52,459 bases of DNA from contig CAIQOK010000158.1 of assembly GCA_903873415.1 (NCBI GenBank), positions 1 to 52,459 of the forward strand, read 5' to 3'. The stretch comes from an uncultured Verrucomicrobiota bacterium. Its GTDB lineage: Bacteria > Verrucomicrobiota > Verrucomicrobiia > Limisphaerales > CAIQOK01. Position 1 is the stretch's first letter, and each line of letters begins with the position of its first letter. Both the position numbers and the translations under genes were made by a program. The notes under the pieces were generated by a model. The model saw nothing but the letters and a program-made list of their open reading frames with translations. It did no database searches and was not told the origin of the DNA. This document shows, piece by piece, positions 36,234 to 46,461 of this stretch.

Positions 36234-37355
36234 TTAGTCTCCAAAGCTCGTCCCGACGCGTTTGGCGCTTTGAATCCAGGCGTGATCCGGAGGCACCGTC
36301 TTTAAATTGCCGGCCACGTCCGCGATGGGAACAGGTTTCACTCCATCGCCGCGCGCGGCGACCATCACGCCGAAAACCTTGTCGTGGATCAGTTCGGCGG
36401 CCATGGTTCCCAGGCGTGTGGCCAAAAGGCGGTCGCCTGCCGAGGGGGTGCCGCCCCGCTGGACATAGCCCAGAATGGTGACGCGCGCTTCAAGCCGGGT
36501 TAACTCCTCCAACTGCCGGGCCAAGCGCAGGGTGTTGCCGCTGTGGTTGGCAGTGAGCACCGCCAACTCCGTCTTGGCACGCTGTTTTTCCGTTTTGGTT
36601 TTGGCATTGAGTTTGCGCTTGGCCGCCGCCGCAAATGCGGCCGAATCCTCCTTGGACAACGCCCCTTCAGCCACCGCAACAATGCTGAAATTCGTGCCAT
36701 GACGGCTGCGGCGGCGTATGGCCGCGGCAATATGGTTCACGTCGTAGGGGATTTCAGGGATCAGCACCACATCGGCCCCCCCGGCGATGCCCGCCCCCAA
36801 GGTGAGCCAGCCCGCACGATGCCCCATGATCTCGGCAATGATGATGCGATGATGACTGTGGGCGGTGCTGTGCAAACGGTCCACCGCCTCCGTGGCGATT
36901 CCCAATGCGGTGTCAAAACCGATGGTGGCGTCGGTCAACGCCACATCATTGTCGATCGTCTTGGGAAGAGTGATGACATTCAGGCCCGCCTCCACAAGGC
37001 GCAGAGCGTTCTTATGCGTGCCCCCGCCACCGATGCAAACCAACGCGTCGAGACCGAATTTCTGGTAGTTCCGGACAATGACACTGGTCATATCGCACAT
37101 CTGTCCATCGATCTCCATCCGATGCGGCTTGTCACGGCCGGTGCCCAGCACAGTGCCTCCCACGGTTAGAATGCCCGAGAGGGCCCGCTTGTCCAAGCGC
37201 ATCCGCAAATCTTCGGCTAGGCCGCGGAAACCGTCCCGGAAGCCGATGATCTCGGCCCCGTAACTGCCCAGAGCCGCCTTGCCAACCGCCCGAATTGCCG
37301 CGTTGAGGCCCGGAGCGTCACCGCCCGCCGTAATGATACCAATGCGCTTGTTCAT
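36234..37355 (-). CDS. 6-phosphofructokinase
   Basis: Phosphorylates fructose 6-phosphate; 373 residues of the PfkA family. Seen: [13 protein letters not shown] (8-20), [14 protein letters not shown] (107-120), [13 protein letters not shown] (130-142, catalytic-type D135), [17 protein letters not shown] and [10 protein letters not shown]. Two positions decide phosphoryl donor use. G112 aligns with the Gly of ATP enzymes (Asp in PPi enzymes), while K132 replaces the Gly of E. coli PfkA, as in actinobacterial-type and PPi enzymes. G111 stands where E. coli has the Mg-binding Asp103. ATP use is my preference but not certain. Downstream of uppS (102 bp), same strand. Confidence 0.9.
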   Translation of the reverse strand: MNKRIGIITAGGDAPGLNAAIRAVGKAALGSYGAEIIGFRDGFRGLAEDLRMRLDKRALSGILTVGGTVLGTGRDKPHRMEIDGQMCDMTSVIVRNYQKFGLDALVCIGGGGTHKNALRLVEAGLNVITLPKTIDNDVALTDATIGFDTALGIATEAVDRLHSTAHSHHRIIIAEIMGHRAGWLTLGAGIAGGADVVLIPEIPYDVNHIAAAIRRRSRHGTNFSIVAVAEGALSKEDSAAFAAAAKRKLNAKTKTEKQRAKTELAVLTANHSGNTLRLARQLEELTRLEARVTILGYVQRGGTPSAGDRLLATRLGTMAAELIHDKVFGVMVAARGDGVKPVPIADVAGNLKTVPPDHAWIQSAKRVGTSFGD

Positions 37356-37457
37356 AGATTCAAGGGGACGTTTTTGACTGGAACCAGCCCGGCAGGGACC
37401 ACCGTGGTCATCGAGCCTTTCCGAATCAGGAAAGAGGAATTCATGGCGGCAAATCGG

Positions 37458-38195
37458 TCAAAGACCGCCGAAGCGGCGGTGGCGCCGGTGGTATTCCTCC
37501 AGCGCCGCGAAAAAGTGCGGCTTGCGGAACTCCGGCCAGAGTGTCTCGGTGACCACCAGTTCCGTGTAGGAGATTTGCCAGAGCAGAAAATTGCTGATCC
37601 GCATTTCACCACTGCTGCGAATAAGCAGGTCCGGATCCGGCCAGTGCCGGGTCTGGAGATGCTGGGTGAAGGCTTTTTCATTGATATCGGCCGGGTCGAG
37701 ATGGCCGGCTTTCACCTCGCGGGCGATGCTCCTGACCGCATCCACGATTTCCGTGCGGCCGCCGTAGCTCAGGGCCAGAATCAGGGTCAGCCCATTGTTT
37801 CCGGCCAGAGTCGCCATGGATTTACGGAGCTGTTCCTGCACGTTGTCCGGAAGGCGGTGAATCTGGCCGATCGCCTCCAAACGCACATTGTTCTTGTTGA
37901 GATCGGGGGTCTCGCTCTTGAGATAGTGAACCAGATACTTCATCAACGCGTCGACCTCATCCTTGGGCCGGCTCCAATTCTCCACCGAGAATGCGTAAAG
38001 GGTGAGGTATTTGATTCCGATCTCCCCGGCGGTGCGGATGATGGTCTTGGCCGACTCGGCGCCGCGGCGATGGCCTTCCACCCGGGGCAGGTACCGTTCC
38101 CGCGCCCACCGGCCATTGCCATCCATGATCACAGCCACGTGCTGCGGCAGGTTGGCCTTGGCGGCGGTGGTGAGTTGCGGGGCAGCCTGGCTCAT
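37458..38195 (-). CDS. uppS: Isoprenyl transferase (undecaprenyl diphosphate synthase)
   Basis: Makes the C55 lipid carrier for cell-wall precursors from FPP and IPP. The 245 residues carry HVAVIMDGNGRWARER with catalytic D25, EGHRRGAE, YLTLYAFSVENWSRP, LALSYGGRTEIVDAV and PDPDLLIRSSGEMRISNFLLWQ. It starts 6 bp after the purA stop, so the two are co-transcribed. Product length is not determinable; the undecaprenyl assignment is by family. Confidence 0.95.
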   Translation of the reverse strand: MSQAAPQLTTAAKANLPQHVAVIMDGNGRWARERYLPRVEGHRRGAESAKTIIRTAGEIGIKYLTLYAFSVENWSRPKDEVDALMKYLVHYLKSETPDLNKNNVRLEAIGQIHRLPDNVQEQLRKSMATLAGNNGLTLILALSYGGRTEIVDAVRSIAREVKAGHLDPADINEKAFTQHLQTRHWPDPDLLIRSSGEMRISNFLLWQISYTELVVTETLWPEFRKPHFFAALEEYHRRHRRFGGL

Positions 38196-38201
38196 GGGCG
38201 G

Positions 38202-39591
<1,390 letters not shown>

Positions 39592-39679
39592 TCTTGGGTT
39601 TCACAAGCGGCTCAAGCAGGCAGACCCCCGACAAAATCTTCACTGGATTTTCTCCCGCAACGATTGCATCTTTGGAGCA

Positions 39680-40033
39680 ATGAAACTGATTCTCTCCACC
39701 CACAACGTCACCCTCACCAAAGCCATCGAGGATCACATTCTGGACAAGCTGGACAAACTGGAACATTTCAACCGTTGGGCCGTGGACGCCCGGGTCACAC
39801 TCGAGCATGATCACACCCGCGCCCCCGAAAAACAGTTCTCCTGCTCCGTTCGGCTGAGCGTGCGCGGCCCGGATCTCTTCGCCGAGGATCGCGAAGAGGA
39901 TCTTTACGCGGCGATTGACATTGTGATGAAGAAGATCGAGCAGCAGATCCGCAAGCGTCAGAACAAGCGTAAAGCGCTCAAGCACACGGTGGCCTCCCGC
40001 ACCAAACGCACCCGCCAGGAAGCCGGTCTTTAA
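39680..40033 (+). CDS. hpf: Ribosome hibernation-promoting factor, short form
   Basis: A 117-residue HPF/RaiA protein that binds idle ribosomes at the decoding region. Family features: the beta-alpha start MKLILSTHNVTLTKAIEDHI, HFNRWAVDARVTLEHDH, FSCSVRLSVRGPDLFAED, EEDLYAAIDIVMKKIEQQIRKRQNKRK. There is no long C-terminal dimerisation domain. A GGAG sits right before the ATG at 39680. It is divergent from purA and only 3 bp before the amidohydrolase gene. Confidence 0.92.
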   Translation: MKLILSTHNVTLTKAIEDHILDKLDKLEHFNRWAVDARVTLEHDHTRAPEKQFSCSVRLSVRGPDLFAEDREEDLYAAIDIVMKKIEQQIRKRQNKRKALKHTVASRTKRTRQEAGL

Positions 40034-40036
40034 GGG

Positions 40037-41281
40037 ATGCTCCTCCGCGCGCGCGCCGTCCTCCCCCTGAACCGCCCCCCCATCGCGGACGGGGCGGTGC
40101 AGGTTTCCGGCAACCGGGTGGTCCGCGCCGGACGCTGGCGCGATCTCTCGAACGACGCGCACGGAGGGGTTCTGGATCTGGGCGAGACGGTCCTGCTGCC
40201 CGGTCTGGTCAACGCCCACTGCCATTTGGACTACACCGGAATGGCCGGAAAATTCCCACCCCAAAAAAACTTTCCCGACTGGATTAAACTCATCACCGCG
40301 GCCAAATCGGAATGGAGTTACACGGAATTCGCGGGGTCCTGGCTCAGCGGCGCCGCCATGCTCACGCGCACCGGCACCACAACAGTGGCTGATTTCGAAG
40401 CTGTTCCGGAACTGCTTCCCGAGGTGTGGGATTCCACCGCGCTTCGGGTTTTTTCGTTTTTGGAATTGACCGGAGTTCGCAGCCGCCGCCCTCCAGCCGA
40501 GATTCTCGGCGAAGCCTTGGCACGAATCGATTCCCTGCCGGGGCACCGTTGTTGCGCCCGGTTCGCCCCTCACGCCCCTTATTCCACCGTGCCCGAGTTG
40601 CTGCGCCTCTGCTCGGCAACAGCGGCCCAACGGGACTGGCCCTTTTCCCTGCATCTGGCCGAGTCATCACCGGAGTTTGACATGTTCCTGCATGCCCGGG
40701 GAGCCCTGCACGACTGGCTCCGCCAAAACCAACGCGAGATGGCCGACTGCGGCTTGGGCTCGCCGGTGCAGGCGGCCCACCGCTGCGGCGCGCTCCGCTC
40801 CAATCTTTTGGCCGTGCATGTCAACTACCTGGGCCAGAACGATGCCTCGCTGCTGGCCACTCAAAAGGTCAGCGTGGCCCATTGCCCCCGCAGCCATGCC
40901 TATTTCAAACACCAGCCCTTTCCCCTGGCCAGCCTGAGCCGGGCCCGGGTCAACCTCTGCTTGGGCACCGACAGTCTGGCCAGTGTCTATAAAAAACCCC
41001 GCCAGACCGTCGAGTTGAACCTGTTCACCGAAATGCAAACGCTCGCGGCGGCCCAACCCGCGCTCAAGCCCGCAGCCATCTTACGCATGGCCACCGTCAA
41101 TGGCGCCCGGGCCCTGGGCATGGCCGGTCAAATCGGTGAAATCACCCAAGGCGCCTTTGCGGATCTCATCGCCCTGCCTTTCTCCGGCCCAATGCCCACC
41201 ATCCACGAGGCCGTCCTGCAACATCGCGGAAATGTCTCCGCCAGCCTGATCAATGGGCAGTGGGCGATACCACTCCGATGA
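40037..41281 (+). CDS. Metal-dependent amidohydrolase (TRZ/ATZ family)
   Basis: A 414-residue cytosolic deaminase- or hydrolase-type enzyme. Metal ligands in the usual order: H61-C-H63 in LVNAHCHLDYTGMAG, a His in SLHLAESSPEF, a His in LLAVHVNYLG and an Asp in LCLGTDSLASVYK. APHAPYSTVPEL is typical of S-adenosylhomocysteine/guanine/aminofutalosine deaminase relatives. Its position between hpf and bioF gives no clear substrate. Aminodeoxyfutalosine deaminase (menaquinone path) or SAH deaminase are candidates that sequence reading cannot separate. Confidence 0.82.
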   Translation: MLLRARAVLPLNRPPIADGAVQVSGNRVVRAGRWRDLSNDAHGGVLDLGETVLLPGLVNAHCHLDYTGMAGKFPPQKNFPDWIKLITAAKSEWSYTEFAGSWLSGAAMLTRTGTTTVADFEAVPELLPEVWDSTALRVFSFLELTGVRSRRPPAEILGEALARIDSLPGHRCCARFAPHAPYSTVPELLRLCSATAAQRDWPFSLHLAESSPEFDMFLHARGALHDWLRQNQREMADCGLGSPVQAAHRCGALRSNLLAVHVNYLGQNDASLLATQKVSVAHCPRSHAYFKHQPFPLASLSRARVNLCLGTDSLASVYKKPRQTVELNLFTEMQTLAAAQPALKPAAILRMATVNGARALGMAGQIGEITQGAFADLIALPFSGPMPTIHEAVLQHRGNVSASLINGQWAIPLR

Positions 41282-41345
41282 CCGGTTCCCAAGGCGGCGG
41301 TCTTTTTGCTCGCAAACCCCGGAGCAACCGGCGAAAATCCCTCCA

Positions 41346-42542
41346 GTGAACCCGTTCGAGGCCGAATTAGATCGCCGCTTATCCGGCCTGCACCAAGAAG
41401 GCCTTTACCGCCAACTGCGCCGAATAAACTCGGCTCAGTCACCCCACCTCCAGACCGCCGAAAGCACCTTGCTGAATTTCGCCTCCAACGATTATCTCGG
41501 CCTAGCCAACCACCCCGCCCTTAAGCTGGCCGCAATCCATGCGGTTGAATCGTTCGGAGCCGGATCGGGCGCTTCGCGGCTGCTCTGCGGCTCTTTGGCC
41601 CCCTTCCACCAACTCGAGGAATCCTTGGCATCCTTCAAAGGCACCGAAGCGGCCCTGACCTTTTCCTCCGGCTACACCGCAGCTCTGGGCTCCATCACCG
41701 CCATCGCCGGCAAAAACGACATCCTCATTCTCGATAAACTCGTCCACGCCTGCATCGTGGACGCCGCCCGGCTCAGCGGGGCGCGGTTGCGCATCTTCGC
41801 CCACAACGACCCGGCTGATCTGGAACACAAACTCCAATGGGCCCAGCAGCAGCAAGCCCGGACCGCAAGCACCCGCATCCTGGTCATCACCGAATCCGTT
41901 TTCTCCATGGACGGCGACACGGCTCCGCTGCGGGAAATCATCGCGCTCAAGGATAAATACGGGGCGTGGCTGATGGTGGACGAAGCGCATGCCACGGGGT
42001 TGTATGGGGAGCGGCGCCGCGGTCTGGCAGAAGAGCTGGGCGTAAGCGAGGGGATTGAATTGCAAATGGGAACTTTGGGTAAGTCCCTGGGAGCCGGCGG
42101 CGGATTTGTCTGCGGCTCGCGCCGGCTGGTGGATTTCCTGGTGAACCGGGCCCGGAGCTTTATTTTCAGCACCGCCCCCGTGCCGGCCGCCGCGGCCGCA
42201 GCAACAGAAGCGATTGCGATAGTGCAATCAGGCCAGGGAGCGGACCTGCGGCGGCGCCTCTTCGAGCGGATCGCCCAATTCCGCTCCGATCTGGGCCTGA
42301 GCAAGCCGGTGTATCCCGGCGCCATCCTTCCGCTGATCGTAGGGGACGAAACCAAGGCCTTGGCCGCGGCCCACCGGCTGCGCGAGGCGGGCTTCCTTGC
42401 CCCGGCAATCCGCTATCCCTCAGTGGCCCGGGGAGCGGCGCGTCTGCGCATCACGCTCACCGCGGGGCACACGGCGACAGAGGTGGGGCAATTATGCGCG
42501 GCGCTCCGAACTCTGGGATTGGACGGATATTCCCAGCCTTAA
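41346..42542 (+). CDS. bioF: 8-amino-7-oxononanoate synthase
   Basis: A PLP enzyme joining pimeloyl thioester and alanine in biotin synthesis. I prefer the GTG at 41346, since the protein then begins as typical BioF (NPFEAELDRRLSGLHQEGLYR); an in-frame ATG at 41253 would overlap the previous gene by 29 bp. Motifs: NFASNDYLGLANH, GAGSGASRLLCG, FSSGYTAALG, ESVFSMDGDTAPL, DEAHATGLYG and the PLP lysine in MGTLGKSLGAGGGFVCG. It is followed 6 bp later by bioA. Confidence 0.93.
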   Translation: MNPFEAELDRRLSGLHQEGLYRQLRRINSAQSPHLQTAESTLLNFASNDYLGLANHPALKLAAIHAVESFGAGSGASRLLCGSLAPFHQLEESLASFKGTEAALTFSSGYTAALGSITAIAGKNDILILDKLVHACIVDAARLSGARLRIFAHNDPADLEHKLQWAQQQQARTASTRILVITESVFSMDGDTAPLREIIALKDKYGAWLMVDEAHATGLYGERRRGLAEELGVSEGIELQMGTLGKSLGAGGGFVCGSRRLVDFLVNRARSFIFSTAPVPAAAAAATEAIAIVQSGQGADLRRRLFERIAQFRSDLGLSKPVYPGAILPLIVGDETKALAAAHRLREAGFLAPAIRYPSVARGAARLRITLTAGHTATEVGQLCAALRTLGLDGYSQP

Positions 42543-42548
42543 AGAGCC

Positions 42549-43994
42549 ATGCACAAACTCGCCCAACTTGATCACGCCCATGTGTGGCATCCCTTCACCC
42601 AGATGCGCGACTGGCTCAAACAAGAGCCCCGTGTGATCGTCAGCGGCCAAGGCGCGGTCCTGACCGATGCCAAGGGGCGGGATTACCTGGACGCCAACTC
42701 CTCCATCTGGACGAATCTGCACGGGCATCAGCACCCGAAAATCAACGCGGCGCTCCGGGCGCAGCTGGGCAAAATCTCCCACAGCTCGGCTCTCGGGCTG
42801 GCCAACGAACCCGCCAGCCGGCTGGCGGCGAAATTGGTTCATGCGGCCAACCCCCAGCCGGGCAATCCGGAACTGTCCAAGGTTTTTTTCAGCGACGACG
42901 GCTCCACCGCTCTGGAGGTGGCGCTCAAACTTGCCTACGAATTCACCCGGCGCACCCGTCCTGCGGCCAAACTCAAGTCGTCTCATCCCGCAGAGCCCCG
43001 CTTCCTCTCACTCGAGGGCGCCTACCATGGCGACACCCTCGGGGCAGTGTCCGCCGGTCATATCAACCTGTTCCACAAGGCCTACTCCGGCCTGCTATTC
43101 AAGACGGACAAGGTTATGTCGCCGTATTGCTATCGCTGCCCATTCAACCGGGCCAAGCCCGAGCGGGCCGACGCGCGCGACTACCGCAAATGCAACTGGG
43201 AATGTGTGGGCCTGGTGGAGCGAAAACTCCGCGCGCAGAAACGGCGCGGCAGCCCCCACGCCGCCTTCCTCTTCGAGCCCCTCATGCAAGGCGCAGCAGG
43301 CATGATCCCCCAACCTGCCGGTTGGCTGCCGCGCGTTGCCGCCGCCGCACGTTCCCAAGGCACCCTGCTCATTGCCGATGAAGTCATGACGGGGTTCGGG
43401 CGGACCAATTCCAATTTCAAAAGCCCCCTCCCGGAGCACCCGCTCTTCGCCTGCCACGAGGAAAACGTGCAGCCGGATTTCCTCTGCCTGGCTAAAGGAC
43501 TGACCGGTGGCTACCTGCCGATGGCGGCCACCTTAACCACGCAAAAGATTTTCGAGGCTTTTCTGGGGGAATACCAGGAGTTCAAAACCTTTTTCCATGG
43601 CCACAGCTTCACCGGCAACCAGCTGGGCGCCGCCGCAGGCCTGGCGAGCCTGGGGATTTTACAAGCACGACCCTCGGCCGCAGCACGCCAAAAACTCCAG
43701 GCCGCCTTGAGATCCAACCTCATCCCCCTCTGGTCCCTCCCTCAGGTTGGAGACATCCGCCAGTCCGGATCGGTCGTCGGTATCGAGCTGGTCAAGAGCT
43801 GGCGAACCCGGCAACCATTCGCCTTGTCGGAGCGCGCCGGAATGCGGGTCTGCGAAGCCATGGCCCGGCGCGGAGTCCTGACCCGAAACGTCGGCAACGT
43901 GATCGTGCTCATCCCCCCCTATTGCACCACCCCCGGGCAGGTGCAATCCATGGTTTCCACTCTGGCGGAAAGCATTACCGCGGAACTGGCTTAA
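42549..43994 (+). CDS. bioA: Adenosylmethionine-8-amino-7-oxononanoate aminotransferase
   Basis: The next step of biotin synthesis after BioF, using SAM as amino donor (or lysine in some subtypes). The 481-residue class III aminotransferase shows HVWHPFTQMRDW, DANSSIWTNLHGHQHP, SLEGAYHGDTLGAVSAG, LIADEVMTGFGRT and the PLP lysine in FLCLAKGLTGGYLPMAATL. It is somewhat long, with an insertion around residues 185-230 containing a Cys-rich YCYRCPFNRAKPERADARDYRKCNWEC stretch that might bind a metal. bioB and bioD are not adjacent. Confidence 0.93.
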   Translation: MHKLAQLDHAHVWHPFTQMRDWLKQEPRVIVSGQGAVLTDAKGRDYLDANSSIWTNLHGHQHPKINAALRAQLGKISHSSALGLANEPASRLAAKLVHAANPQPGNPELSKVFFSDDGSTALEVALKLAYEFTRRTRPAAKLKSSHPAEPRFLSLEGAYHGDTLGAVSAGHINLFHKAYSGLLFKTDKVMSPYCYRCPFNRAKPERADARDYRKCNWECVGLVERKLRAQKRRGSPHAAFLFEPLMQGAAGMIPQPAGWLPRVAAAARSQGTLLIADEVMTGFGRTNSNFKSPLPEHPLFACHEENVQPDFLCLAKGLTGGYLPMAATLTTQKIFEAFLGEYQEFKTFFHGHSFTGNQLGAAAGLASLGILQARPSAAARQKLQAALRSNLIPLWSLPQVGDIRQSGSVVGIELVKSWRTRQPFALSERAGMRVCEAMARRGVLTRNVGNVIVLIPPYCTTPGQVQSMVSTLAESITAELA

Positions 43995-44232
43995 ATCACC
44001 AACGGCCATTCCCTCTCCCGCCTGTCCGCTTACAACTCAACCAGATCTCCCCAATTCAAGGGGTGGTCAGGGGATGGATGTGCGCCTGAGAAGGCCGATT
44101 GAGAGAGCGTTGGAAGTCCGTTTCTGTGCGGTGAGAAATCGTGCGGTATGGAACCGTAACCCGCGCCCCCCCGTCGAGGACCCGGAGCTAGGAAAAAGGC
44201 TTTTGTTTTATCCGGCCTGACAAACCCCTGTT

Positions 44233-45525
44233 TCAATCACGGGCAGTGCGCGCCGGCCGGATCAGAGGTGTCAACAGCGCCCCGAGGAGCAGAAGGATGC
44301 CTGCGGTGATGAAGGATGACTGGTAACTGCCCTGCCCCCCCGCTCTTTTACTGGCCTCGAAAAGCATGGCTTGGAGACGGCTCAAGAAAAACCCGCCCAC
44401 GCCCCAGGCGGTGAAGAGCACCCCGTAATTGATCCCGAAATTTTTCAGGCCCCACAAATCTTTGGCGAACGACGGGAACAGCGAGAGGTTGGCCCCGTAA
44501 TTAAACCCAATGAGCGTGGCAACCAGCACAATCACAAACCGGGGCCCTTGCGCGGAGGCGGTCACGGGAATGGCCGCCAGCATGAGCACCGCCTGCAAAA
44601 GCAGCACAAGCTGGAGCGTGCGCCGGCGGCCGATCCTATCCGAGCAAAAGCCTGCCACAACGCGGCCCGCCGCATTGCCCACGGCCATCAGTGCCACGGC
44701 GACAAAAGCGTGGCCGCCCATGGTTTTCTTGGCCATGCCGCTCACGCTGCTGATGACCATCAGGCCGGCGCCCGCCCCGATGAAATAAAGGCACCAGAGC
44801 AGCCAGAACACGGGCTGACGCACAAGTTGGCCCGGAGAAAAATCGACCGGTGCCACCGCCCCGGCCTTGGGGCGGGCCGTTGCGCCCCCGGCCGGATGGC
44901 CCGCCGGAGGATTCACGAGCCATTGAGCCAAACCGCAGACGATAAGGGTAAAAACAAGGCCGAAGATCTGCATTGACTTGGACAGGCCCTGGGTGCGGAG
45001 CAGATAATCGGAAGACGGCGCGAGATAGACCGGCGCCAAACCGAAACCTGCGACCACCAGCCCGGCGATCCGCCCGGTTTGCGAGGGCGGAAACCATTTC
45101 AAGGCCGGCGGCGTGGCTGAAGAATAGGCAAACCCTATGCCCATTCCCACCAGCACACCAAAACCCAGCAGCCATAACACGTAGTTCTGGGTGGTGGAAA
45201 TCAACAACAAACCCGCTCCCACCAGCACCCCCCCAACAGACGCAGTCAGACGGGGGCCGATTTTATCCTGACAACGCCCGGCAAAAACCATCGTGAAAGC
45301 AAACACCAGGCAGCACAGCGCGTAAGGGTCGTTGAGCTGGCTGCCTTTCCAGCCAAACTCTTTTTCTATGGCCGCCTTGAACAGGCTCCACGTGTAAAGC
45401 ACCCCTAAGGCGAGATTTATTCCCAACCCCGCAAGAGCAACCACCGCGCCGCGGCTTTTGCCCGGCGGCAACAAATACGGGTCCGGACTGGAATGGAGCG
45501 GTTGACTGGCCGGCTTCGTTTGCAT
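44233..45525 (-). CDS. OFA-family major facilitator transporter
   Basis: A 430-residue 12-helix MFS protein of the oxalate/formate antiporter (OFA) group. Features: GINLALGVLYTWSLFKAAIEKEFGWKGSQLNDPYA in the first helix and loop, FAGRCQDKIGPR after helix 2, then GVLVGAGLLL and GFGVLVGMGIGFAYSSATPPALKWFPPSQTGRIAGLVVAGFG. The start at 45525 (MQTKPASQ) leaves a short cytosolic N-terminus; an ATG 48 bp upstream is possible. Substrates of this family include oxalate/formate, lactate and other monocarboxylates. No metabolic gene is adjacent to decide. Confidence 0.85.
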   Translation of the reverse strand: MQTKPASQPLHSSPDPYLLPPGKSRGAVVALAGLGINLALGVLYTWSLFKAAIEKEFGWKGSQLNDPYALCCLVFAFTMVFAGRCQDKIGPRLTASVGGVLVGAGLLLISTTQNYVLWLLGFGVLVGMGIGFAYSSATPPALKWFPPSQTGRIAGLVVAGFGLAPVYLAPSSDYLLRTQGLSKSMQIFGLVFTLIVCGLAQWLVNPPAGHPAGGATARPKAGAVAPVDFSPGQLVRQPVFWLLWCLYFIGAGAGLMVISSVSGMAKKTMGGHAFVAVALMAVGNAAGRVVAGFCSDRIGRRRTLQLVLLLQAVLMLAAIPVTASAQGPRFVIVLVATLIGFNYGANLSLFPSFAKDLWGLKNFGINYGVLFTAWGVGGFFLSRLQAMLFEASKRAGGQGSYQSSFITAGILLLLGALLTPLIRPARTARD

Positions 45526-45780
45526 TGGACGACCATCCTGATAGCAGCCAGCCAACACGAGGGCAAACCACAAATGTGTTGCAGGATGGATTCCAAACCT
45601 TGGAACAAATCAAAACTCCGGGCTGCAGCTCAAAAGCCCGGCCCGAACAGGCACGGAATGGAGGCGATCCGCAAACAGGCCGCGCTGCATTTCTGATCCG
45701 CGCGGCATTCCGGCAGTCTACCCACGGCGCAGTGAAATTGGATCCCGCTCTTGCATCCCTGTCTTACCCGTTTGAGTTTC

Positions 45781-46461
45781 TCAACGGGGCGGCACTCCGG
45801 GCTGCATGCCGCCCTGGATAAAACCCGACGCAATGGCATAGCGCGTCAACCCGGCCGTGTCATGGATCCCAAGCTTGCGCATGAGATGCTCCCGGTGCTT
45901 GTCGACTGTCTTGGGGCTAATTCCCAATTCCGCGGCGGTCTGTTTATTGGCCCGGCCTTGAGCGATGAGATGAAGCACCTCCCACTCCCGGGCTGTGAGG
46001 CGGACCGAAGCGGACCCAAGCGGAGCGGCGCCTGCCTTCCGCGCCCGGAGCTGCTCGATGCAAGGGACTGCGGCGGGGCTGAAAAAGGTTTTGCCTGCAT
46101 GGACTTGGCGGATGGCTCGGCAGACCTCCTGCGCGGAGGTTTCCTTGTAAACAACCCCCCGGGCGCCGGACTCGACAGCGCGCTGCACATAAGCACTGTC
46201 ACTGTAGGCCGAGAGGATCAGGACACGGATGCCCGGAACGGCCTTGAGCATCTGGCTGGTGGCCTCCAGACCGTTGAGACGGGGCATGGACAGGTCCATC
46301 AAGACCACATTCGGCACCAGTTTTGAGGCCAGCTCCACTGCTTGACAACCGTCTTGAGCCTCGCCTACCACGAGTAGGTCGAGCTCCAACTCCAGCACTT
46401 TGAGCAACCCCTGCCGCACGACGGCATGGTCCTCCGCGAGCAGAAGGGTAATGCGTTTCAT
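45781..46461 (-). CDS. NarL/FixJ-type response regulator
   Basis: A DNA-binding regulator of 226 residues. The receiver domain has E10/D11, phospho-acceptor D56 in VVLMDLSMPRL, T/S switch region LILSAYSD and K106. A LuxR-type helix-turn-helix follows from about residue 152 (LTAREWEVLHLIAQGRANKQTAAELGISPKTVDKHREHLMRKLGI). It overlaps the kinase gene by 4 bp (ATGA), so the pair is translationally coupled and is the cognate partner. Confidence 0.94.
   Translation of the reverse strand: MKRITLLLAEDHAVVRQGLLKVLELELDLLVVGEAQDGCQAVELASKLVPNVVLMDLSMPRLNGLEATSQMLKAVPGIRVLILSAYSDSAYVQRAVESGARGVVYKETSAQEVCRAIRQVHAGKTFFSPAAVPCIEQLRARKAGAAPLGSASVRLTAREWEVLHLIAQGRANKQTAAELGISPKTVDKHREHLMRKLGIHDTAGLTRYAIASGFIQGGMQPGVPPR

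Noticed and set aside
40037-41281. Naming the amidohydrolase as aminodeoxyfutalosine deaminase
   Set aside because: Metal ligands are shared by many deaminases, and no other menaquinone gene is nearby, so only the family was assigned.
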